Assembly (NCBI RefSeq): GCF_014697215.1
Contig: NZ_CP031144.1
Span: 1 to 64,000 of the forward strand
DNA length: 64,000 bases
Direction of reading: 5' to 3'
Source: Saccharopolyspora pogona
GTDB lineage: Bacteria; Actinomycetota; Actinomycetes; Mycobacteriales; Pseudonocardiaceae
In this document: positions 58,779-64,000 of the stretch, piece after piece
Layout of the letters: every line of letters begins with the position of its first letter
Numbering within the stretch: position 1 is the first letter of the stretch
The notes under the pieces: model-generated
What the model was told of the DNA's origin: nothing
Seen by the model: only the letters and a program-made list of their open reading frames with translations
Database searches by the model: none
Translations under genes and position numbers: made by a program

Positions 58779-59746
58779 GACCTTCCTTGGGTGAGTTCGT
58801 CGGCAAGGGCCCGGGTGATGGCCGGGCGTAACGATTCGATCCATGCCCACTGGCCGTTCGGGTTCAGGTCGCCATGGAACTGCCACCGGCCGTCGTGGTC
58901 GACGATGAAATCGGGTGCGGCGTAGGCTAGGCCGAGCCTGCCCATCACTGCGCGAAGCCCTGCAGCGACGTCGTCGGGCACGTCGATCGGGGTCCAGGTC
59001 AGCTGGTCATGCACCGCACGCCAGTCCACTGTGTCCACACCGGGCGGGGTGTCGATACGGGCGGCGAACAGCCGGTCACCGACGACGGTGACCCGCACCG
59101 CGTACGCGCACGGAACCCGGACCTGGAACAAGTGCGTAGTGCGCCGGACCCCGTCGGTGATCTCCCCGGCCGACACGGTATCCGCGCGCAGCGCGACACG
59201 GTCACCGTTCTCCGACCCCGGGCCACCGGTCAACGGCTTGTAGATCACCCCGGCCTTCCGGTGGGCCCAGCAGAAATCGCGAGCCTGAGCAGGGTCGTTG
59301 GTCACCAACGACTCCGGCACCGCCAGGCCACAGGCCACCGCCACCGCCATCTGCAGAGGTTTGTAGCCGGCTACGGCGATCAGGTCCGGGCGGCTGACCC
59401 ACCGCACATCGAGCGCAGCGAGCAGGCCGCCGAAGCCCACGCGTGCTTCGGCGGCCGCCCACTGCTGCTCCGTTCTGGTCATCCCTGGGGCCAGCGCGAA
59501 CGGTGACGGCTTGCGGTACCAGACACTCTCCACAGCGGACAGGTCCACATCGCGCACCCGGCCACGCAGCGCGCCGGTCCACCGGGTACGGCCCGGCACC
59601 AGATAGGCGACCTGGGTCAAGGCCTCGGGAAAATCCGCGAGGTCGAAACGAACCACACCGACGTCCCGCCGGGCGAGCTCGGCGATCACCAGGTCGGCCG
59701 TGATGTCGAGGTCCTGGCTAATAACCAAAACTGAGGCAGCACCCAT
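58775..59746 (-). CDS. ATP-grasp peptide ligase (graspetide maturase)
   Basis: ATP-grasp enzyme of 323 residues with the layout of ribosomal-peptide maturases: SVLVISQDLDITADLVIAEL at the N-terminus, VWYRKPSPFAL, GVIYKPLTGGPGS for the nucleotide-binding lysine, RVPCAYAVRVTVVGDRLFAA, and DFIVDHDGRWQFHGDLNPNG for the magnesium-binding Asp/Asn. It forms ester or amide links between side chains of the precursor. ATG 59746 follows AGGA; TTG 59767 is an alternative. It overlaps the methyltransferase and follows the precursor directly. Confidence 0.85.
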   Translation of the reverse strand: MGAASVLVISQDLDITADLVIAELARRDVGVVRFDLADFPEALTQVAYLVPGRTRWTGALRGRVRDVDLSAVESVWYRKPSPFALAPGMTRTEQQWAAAEARVGFGGLLAALDVRWVSRPDLIAVAGYKPLQMAVAVACGLAVPESLVTNDPAQARDFCWAHRKAGVIYKPLTGGPGSENGDRVALRADTVSAGEITDGVRRTTHLFQVRVPCAYAVRVTVVGDRLFAARIDTPPGVDTVDWRAVHDQLTWTPIDVPDDVAAGLRAVMGRLGLAYAAPDFIVDHDGRWQFHGDLNPNGQWAWIESLRPAITRALADELTQGRS

Positions 59747-59750
59747 CAGA

Positions 59751-60050
59751 TCAGTCCTGGTCGACAAACCACTGCATGTCGTACTGCGTGTCGTACGACG
59801 TCCCCGCCACGATCACATCAGGCGAGTCGACGAACGGGCGCTCGCCGGCGTCGACGTTGAGCTGCCGGACCGCGTCATAGCTGACGGCCGGCAGCGATAC
59901 CACCGCCTCACCCTCGCCCAAGGCTTTCGCCCGCGTCAGCCCGAACGGCCGGACCGCACCCTCCGACGGCACATCCGACGACACCGTCAGCGCCGCCTGC
60001 CGTGCCGGCAACGGATTCAGCACAGCAGGATCATCAAGAACGCTGCTCAT
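59751..60050 (-). CDS. ATP-grasp-modified peptide precursor (graspetide)
   Basis: The 99-residue precursor starts at ATG 60050 after a strong AAGGAG. The leader contains RPFGLTR at 34-40, the conserved leader motif of actinobacterial ATP-grasp-modified peptides. The core, about residues 72-99, holds hydroxyl donors Ser76, Thr84, Ser85 and Thr88 and acid acceptors Asp75, Asp78, Asp87, Asp91, Asp97 and Asp99 (GTSYDTQYDMQWFVDQD). The product is predicted to be a macrocycle closed by side-chain esters, then methylated and possibly turned into an aspartimide. Ring pattern not predictable. Confidence 0.8.
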   Translation of the reverse strand: MSSVLDDPAVLNPLPARQAALTVSSDVPSEGAVRPFGLTRAKALGEGEAVVSLPAVSYDAVRQLNVDAGERPFVDSPDVIVAGTSYDTQYDMQWFVDQD

Positions 60051-60076
60051 GAGTTACTCCTTCTGTTTTTCATGGA

Positions 60077-60150
60077 CACAGCGCCCGAGCCGGGCGCTGT
60101 GAGAACGAGGTGTGCCTGTCACCTCCGAGGGGGCGAAGGTGACAGGCACA
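60077..60150 (-). promoter_or_regulatory. two stacked hairpins upstream of the precursor gene
   Basis: TGTGCCTGTCACCT pairs with AGGTGACAGGCACA (60111-60150), and CACAGCGCCCG pairs with CGGGCGCTGTG (60077-60101). Both lie in the probable 5' leader of the precursor mRNA, the nearer one about 27 bases before the start codon, with no U tract. They may stabilise the message, attenuate readthrough from 60183, or control translation. Confidence 0.5.
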
Positions 60151-60182
60151 CGAAGGAACCGGGCGCGTGCAACCCGGTCCCA

Positions 60183-60689
60183 TCAGCCGACCACCGAGTG
60201 GTGGTCGGTCTGGATCAAGCGGGCACGCTCGATCTCGGCACGCAGATCTCCCGCCGAACCCGCATCAGCCGGAACGGGCGGAGCAGGCGGCACCTGCTCG
60301 ACGACCACCGGCTCCGACACAGGACGGTGGTAATGAATCCCGCTTTCCAGCCAGTGCTCCGGGATCATCCGCCCGTTGCAGTTCCACTCCTCCAGCCGCG
60401 CACTGATCTCATTCCACAACCGGCGGGGACCGACCTCACCGATCCAGGTCCGTGCCCGCGCCTGGCGGCGGTCCCAAGCGATCACCACCCGCACCGCCGA
60501 GCGGGTCGCGGGATCGACGAGCACATGCTCATCCTGCTCATCCGGCCAGCAACTCCGGGTGTGCTCCACACCCGGCATCGCCGCAGCCAGCACCGACGGA
60601 AACGCCGGATGCTCCAGACCGGACAGCGTCCGCGCTGGCATCAGCGGCGCCGCCTGCAACTGCACGTCCACATCGGACACCACGCTCAC
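60183..60689 (-). CDS. hypothetical protein upstream of the peptide cluster
   Basis: The 168-residue protein reads TRSAVRVVIAWDRRQARART, WIGEVGPRRLWNEISARLEE and IPEHWLESGIHYHRPVSEP. RLWNEI and the W-rich context resemble part of the C-terminal domain of the graspetide methyltransferase (RRLWTELTPILESW). It may therefore be a related recognition module. Function not known. Confidence 0.55.
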   Translation of the reverse strand: MSVVSDVDVQLQAAPLMPARTLSGLEHPAFPSVLAAAMPGVEHTRSCWPDEQDEHVLVDPATRSAVRVVIAWDRRQARARTWIGEVGPRRLWNEISARLEEWNCNGRMIPEHWLESGIHYHRPVSEPVVVEQVPPAPPVPADAGSAGDLRAEIERARLIQTDHHSVVG

Positions 60690-60761
60690 ACGACATCACC
60701 CAAACCCTTTTGCCCGGCCTTTCGGCTGCTCACCGCGAAAAACGGAAACGGCCGGCGGGCC

Positions 60762-61073
60762 TCAGCCCGCCGCCGCCAACCACGACTCCGACTCGCCACA
60801 CGAACTGCCCACGACCTCGCCCTGCACTACCAGCGCTTCGACGACCTCGAAATGCCGGACCACACACGCGCGGCACGGACGCGCACCCACCACCTCGTTC
60901 GAGGCACCCGCATTCAGGCCGCACAACGTGCGGCCCGGGGACTCGGGGGCGCGCTCGTGCACGTTCCCTTCGTGATCCACGAAGACCTCGACAACAGGCG
61001 TCGTCTCAGGCCAGGTCTCCGGCACGGTGCTCAGCGATCTACCGGCGTCGACGATGGTGTTGGTGGTCATCAA
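60762..61073 (-). CDS. hypothetical protein with a short Cys-containing motif, 103 residues
   Basis: Starts ATGATG at 61073 after GAGGAG. Reads TPVVEVFVDHEGNVHERAPE and then RTLCGLNAGASN, ARPCRACVVRHFEVVEALVV; the Cys pattern may bind zinc. It is divergent from the HTH regulator at 61394, with a palindromic operator between them. Confidence 0.5.
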   Translation of the reverse strand: MMTTNTIVDAGRSLSTVPETWPETTPVVEVFVDHEGNVHERAPESPGRTLCGLNAGASNEVVGARPCRACVVRHFEVVEALVVQGEVVGSSCGESESWLAAAG

Positions 61074-61251
61074 AGTGCTCCTCAGACATTGAGGTGGTGG
61101 CCGCAGTCGGGTCGGGGGCCGGCCACGGCCACCACCGCCGGGATCCAGGGAGCCGGAGCTTCAACGGCCTGGGGGTCACCGGAGCACCCGGCTCCCTGGA
61201 AGATCGGGGATCTGTGACAGCGGTACCGTTCAGTGACGGTTGTGAAACTTA

Positions 61252-61287
61252 CCGTTAGCGAATATACGCGCGTATATTCGCTAGCGG
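61252..61287. promoter_or_regulatory. 36-bp palindromic operator candidate
   Basis: TAGCGAATATACGC and its complement form a perfect 28-base dyad at 61256-61283, extended to 36 bases with one mismatch pair. It is AT-rich at the centre and lies between divergent genes, upstream of the HTH regulator. Confidence 0.65.
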
Positions 61288-61393
61288 TAGGGCTCCGTTT
61301 GTGTGTGCCAATGTGAGCCGTTGGTTACGACATGCGGCGCAAACGAGGTGTTACTGCTAAATCCGGCGACACGATCGGTCTAGAGGAGGCAAC

Positions 61394-62257
61394 ATGGGCG
61401 ACGCTCCGCTAACTGTCGGTAGTTATGCTCTCGGCAACCGACTGCGGCGATACCGCACCGAGATCGGTCTCTCCGCCGCCGACGTCGCCCGAACCGTCGG
61501 CGTCACCCAACCGACCGTGACCCGCATCGAGCGAGGTAAACACCGTCTCACCCCTAAACAGCTGACCTCGTTGTGCGAGATCTACGAGCTCAGTCCTGAC
61601 GATCGCGCAACACTCGAAGAGGTGCGGGTCACGGCCACCAAACCGGACTGGCGGCAGGACTATCAGCAACTCATCGACGGCCCGCTGGGCGACGTCCTTG
61701 GACTGGAAACCGGCGCCACCAAAATCCGTGGCCACGACGGACAACTCATCCTCGGCCTGCTGCAGACCGAGGAATACGCCACCAGTCTCATGCAAGAAGC
61801 GCCGTACATCCGTGCAGTCGAGATCCAGCGACGCGTCGCACTGCGAATGCGTCGCCAAGAAGGCGTGCTACACGGCCGGCAAGAGCTCATCGCCGTGATC
61901 GGCGAAGGCGCTCTGCGGCAGCAAGTCGGCGGCATTGATGTGATGCGCCGTCAGATCGCCCACCTCCGCGACCTGAGCGAACGCGACAACATCATGATCC
62001 GGATGCTGCCCTACACGGCCGGCGCACATGCAGCACTGGGCTCCGCCTTCAACATCCTCGACTTCGACAGCACCATCGACCTCCCGACCGTCGTCTGCGT
62101 TGACACCCTCACCAGCGCACTCATTTACGAGCAGCCCGAGAGGGTGGAAACCTTCACCCAGTCCTTCGACATGATGATGGTCCGGACGCTCGGAGAAACC
62201 GAGACGATCAAGCAGCTCGACCAAATCGACTGCGACTTGAAGAAGCAAGGACCCTAA
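61394..62257 (+). CDS. XRE-family regulator with DUF5753
   Basis: The 287-residue regulator is of the kind common in streptomycetes and relatives. Residues 14-72 are a Cro/C1 helix-turn-helix (LRRYRTEIGLSAADVARTVG, VTQPTVTRIERGKHRLTP). The remainder is DUF5753, recognised by GLLQTEEYATSLM, RVALRMRRQEGVLHG, LPYTAGAHAALGSAFNILDF and TLTSALIYEQPERVETF. ATG 61394 follows GAGGAGG. Genes of this type usually pair with a DUF397 gene, as here. Confidence 0.85.
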   Translation: MGDAPLTVGSYALGNRLRRYRTEIGLSAADVARTVGVTQPTVTRIERGKHRLTPKQLTSLCEIYELSPDDRATLEEVRVTATKPDWRQDYQQLIDGPLGDVLGLETGATKIRGHDGQLILGLLQTEEYATSLMQEAPYIRAVEIQRRVALRMRRQEGVLHGRQELIAVIGEGALRQQVGGIDVMRRQIAHLRDLSERDNIMIRMLPYTAGAHAALGSAFNILDFDSTIDLPTVVCVDTLTSALIYEQPERVETFTQSFDMMMVRTLGETETIKQLDQIDCDLKKQGP

Positions 62258-62258
62258 G

Positions 62259-62468
62259 ATGAACCACTCCGAGGCCGCCCCACTCCCGTGGCGCACCTCC
62301 ACCTACAGCCAGAACAACGCCGCATGCGTGGAGATCGCCATGACTCCGATCGAGGTGGGTGTGCGCGATACCAAGGACCGCAGCGGCGGGCAGCTCAACG
62401 TCCCAGCTGCTCGGTTCGCTGCCTTCATCGACACGATCAAGGCCACGAACGGCTGGCGTAGCGCCTGA
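62259..62468 (+). CDS. DUF397 protein
   Basis: The 69-residue protein has the DUF397 pattern: WRTSTYSQNNAACVEIAMTP, EVGVRDTKDRSGGQLNVPAA, RFAAFIDTIKATNGWR. It lies one base after the DUF5753 gene, the standard regulatory pair of actinomycetes. It probably binds or modulates its HTH partner. Confidence 0.85.
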   Translation: MNHSEAAPLPWRTSTYSQNNAACVEIAMTPIEVGVRDTKDRSGGQLNVPAARFAAFIDTIKATNGWRSA

Positions 62469-62480
62469 TCACCGAGAAGA

Positions 62481-62521
62481 CGAAGATCCCCGGCTTAGCC
62501 ATAGGAAGCCGGGGATCTTCG
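62481..62521 (+). terminator. terminator of the regulator pair
   Basis: CGAAGATCCCCGGCTT pairs perfectly with AAGCCGGGGATCTTCG around nine bases and is followed by TTT. Confidence 0.8.
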
Positions 62522-62932
62522 TTTAGTACGTCGGCCGACCGGACTGATGATGCCCTACTCATCGGGCTCGTGGTGCTGCGACACCCGGACTGCAGACAAG
62601 ACGGATGGGGTGTGGTTCGTGATCGTGATTGTTCTTAATGAGGAACCACCGAACTCACGGGATGTCGCACCATGACGCGTCTTGTCACAGGAACCCTGCA
62701 AAGATTCCGCCGCGGACAACTGCCACCAGCGGGCCGCTATTCCTGTCCGACTAACAGCCCGGCCTGCGGTCCGGGTCGTGGTGGCACCCCGAGGGGGGTC
62801 GACGCCTTACTGGTGTCCGAATCGACCGTGGCGGCGATCTGGCGGGGTCTGGCCCGCTAACGAAGCGGACGAGGACCTGTCGGCGCAACGCGAGTCTGAT
62901 TTGCTGACGAGCAAGGGAAAGACGGGGTGGGG
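62522..62932. other. non-coding stretch before the phosphotransferase-like gene
   Basis: No convincing gene. A 62-residue frame from 62672 is Arg/Gly/Pro-rich without coding bias. The AT-richer segment near 62610-62650 could hold the promoter of the following gene. Confidence 0.4.
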
Positions 62933-63865
62933 ATGATGAGCCGGTTGCGGTGGGATCAGGTGCCTGAGGATGTGCGTGCCGCGGTGGTGGCCGAGCTCGG
63001 CGCCGATGTCGTGGTCGACGAGCCGCAAAGCGGCGGGTTTTCGCCGGGGCTGGCGTCCCGGATCCAGCTGTCCGACGGGCGGTGGTGGTTCGTCAAGGCC
63101 ATCAACGCTGACCGAAACCCGCAGGCACCCGGGCTGTATCGGCGGGAGATCGAGATCGCCACGGCACTGCCTCCGACGGTGCCCGCGCCCCGGCTGCGCT
63201 GGAGCCATGATGATGGCGACTGGGTGGTGCTGGTCTTCGAATGCGTCGCCGGTCGGCAACCGGACGAGCCATGGCGTCTGGAGCAGCTGCAGCTGGTTCT
63301 CGCGGCGCTGGGCGGCATGGCAGCCGAGTTGACCCCGAGCCCGATCATCACCGTCCCGACGATCGCAGAGGATCTCTCCGGGAACTTTCGGTCTTGGCGG
63401 CGGCTGGCGGGCGGCGATGCCCAGGCTGCGCTGTTGGATGCCGACACCCGCGCTGAACTGGACGTTTTTGCTGAGCTGGAGAGCGGGTGGGATGCGGCGG
63501 CCGCGGGCAAGACCCTGCTACACGCCGACCTGCGCGCGGACAACCTGCTGATCACGCCCGACGGCGAGGTCGTGGTGGTGGACTGGCCGTATGCGGTCAC
63601 CGGGGCGGCGTGGGTCGACGCGCTGTTGTTGCTGCCGTCGGTGGCCGCGGACAACCCGGACTTGGATTGCGAGACGATCTGGCGCGGCTACGAGCCCGCG
63701 CGACAGGCCGATCCGGATGCCGTCAACGCGGTGCTGGCCGCGATCGCCGGCGACTTCACCTACCAGTCTCTGCTGCCCGCACCGCCGAACGTGCCGGGCT
63801 TGCGGGCGCATCAGCGCGCCAAGGGTGCGGCGGCGCTGGCGTGGCTGTGGTCCCGGCTGCGTTGA
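62933..63865 (+). CDS. aminoglycoside phosphotransferase (APH)-like kinase
   Basis: The 310-residue protein has the APH/choline-kinase fold: WFVKAINADRNPQ with the ATP-binding lysine, WVVLVFECVAGRQP as the hinge, LLHADLRADNLLITPDGEVV as the catalytic HxDxxxxN loop, and VVDWPYA as the metal-binding motif. Relatives phosphorylate aminoglycosides or other small molecules, so the substrate is open. ATG 62933 is used; GTG 62927 is an alternative. It lies after the regulator pair but has its own leader. Confidence 0.8.
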   Translation: MMSRLRWDQVPEDVRAAVVAELGADVVVDEPQSGGFSPGLASRIQLSDGRWWFVKAINADRNPQAPGLYRREIEIATALPPTVPAPRLRWSHDDGDWVVLVFECVAGRQPDEPWRLEQLQLVLAALGGMAAELTPSPIITVPTIAEDLSGNFRSWRRLAGGDAQAALLDADTRAELDVFAELESGWDAAAAGKTLLHADLRADNLLITPDGEVVVVDWPYAVTGAAWVDALLLLPSVAADNPDLDCETIWRGYEPARQADPDAVNAVLAAIAGDFTYQSLLPAPPNVPGLRAHQRAKGAAALAWLWSRLR

Positions 63866-63883
63866 CCGCGCCATGAGAACGAG

Positions 63884-63915
63884 CGAGGCCGGGCACCCGT
63901 GGGTGCCCGGCCTCG
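63884..63915. terminator. hairpin terminator between converging genes
   Basis: CGAGGCCGGGCACC pairs with GGTGCCCGGCCTCG around CGTG. Confidence 0.75.
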
Positions 63916-63941
63916 ATGCTGCCCGGGGCTAGCTAGTGCGG

Positions 63942-64000
63942 TCAGCGGGTTTCTCGGAGTCCGGCCAGTCCGAGGTCGATCAGGTAAGCGACTTCGCTGC
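63942..64000 (-). CDS. partial gene cut by the window edge
   Basis: The minus strand reads SEVAYLIDLGLAGLRETR and a stop at 63942-63944, with strong codon bias. Only the C-terminal 19 residues are inside the window; family not assignable. Confidence 0.4.
   Translation of the reverse strand, partial: SEVAYLIDLGLAGLRETR

Noticed and set aside
59700..61217. 505-residue plus-strand frame over the peptide cluster
   Set aside because: Arg/His-rich antisense reading; the minus strand holds the precursor, its leader and two genes with ribosome-binding sites.
62672..62860. 62-residue plus-strand frame before the phosphotransferase-like gene
   Set aside because: Arg/Pro/Gly-rich reading of high-GC DNA without coding bias or ribosome-binding site.

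Overview
The window is high-GC actinobacterial DNA. The SCO6880-type transfer genes, SsgA-like protein, DUF5753/DUF397 pair, CmtR-like sensor and TGTGGACAA DnaA-type boxes together point to a filamentous actinomycete, probably Pseudonocardiaceae. That is inference from gene content, not a taxonomic result. The DNA reads as a conjugative plasmid, or a plasmid-like integrated element, carrying a damaged accessory region.

Region 1 (1-20 kb) is accessory and heavily rearranged. It holds an hsp20 gene with a 5' frameshift, a broken MerR/HspR-like gene, a CmtR-like metal sensor with a cation-efflux pump, and a three-gene tyrosine-recombinase unit. Next come a 5'-truncated TOPRIM protein and a small cassette between two 45-bp direct repeats (an acyl-carrier-like protein without its serine, plus a nicotinamidase-like hydrolase). 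A frameshifted Tn3 transposase, two damaged serine resolvases, a GNAT-AAA+ fusion, an HTH regulator and a BrnT/BrnA-like toxin-antitoxin pair complete the region.

Region 2 (20-34 kb) is the maintenance region: an AbiTii-like protein, ParA/ParB with palindromic parS-like sites (two inside parB), and a decayed second copy of the partition locus. Both copies have a DnaA-box-bearing upstream segment. An SsgA-like gene, a run of very small genes, a minus-strand operon with a 10-bp homopolymer at a gene junction, a solo IS21-like end, a GNAT protein and two tandem PIN-type toxin-antitoxin modules follow.

Region 3 (34-57.6 kb) is the transfer region. Coiled-coil and DUF2637-type genes lead to an oriT-like inverted repeat, MobC, a relaxase, and an operon partner of the relaxase with two near-identical FtsK-gamma domains. 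A minus-strand type IV secretion operon (43-51 kb) encodes a VirD4-type coupling ATPase, VirB4-type ATPase, SCO6880-type protein, VirB6-like and VirB8-like membrane proteins and a small pilin-like protein. A divergent plus-strand operon encodes a regulator, a lipoprotein, a lytic transglycosylase/M23 peptidase, a DnaB-N-domain protein and an ArdC-like antirestriction protein.

Region 4 (57.6-64 kb) is a ribosomally made peptide locus: precursor, ATP-grasp ligase and PIMT-like methyltransferase, which is the gene set of an imiditide-type graspetide. Beside it are a divergent DUF5753/DUF397 regulator pair with a 36-bp palindromic operator candidate and an aminoglycoside-phosphotransferase-like gene. 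The strongest candidates for undescribed biology are this cluster, the relaxase-linked double FtsK-gamma protein, the parS-like sites coded inside parB, and the GNAT-AAA+ fusion.
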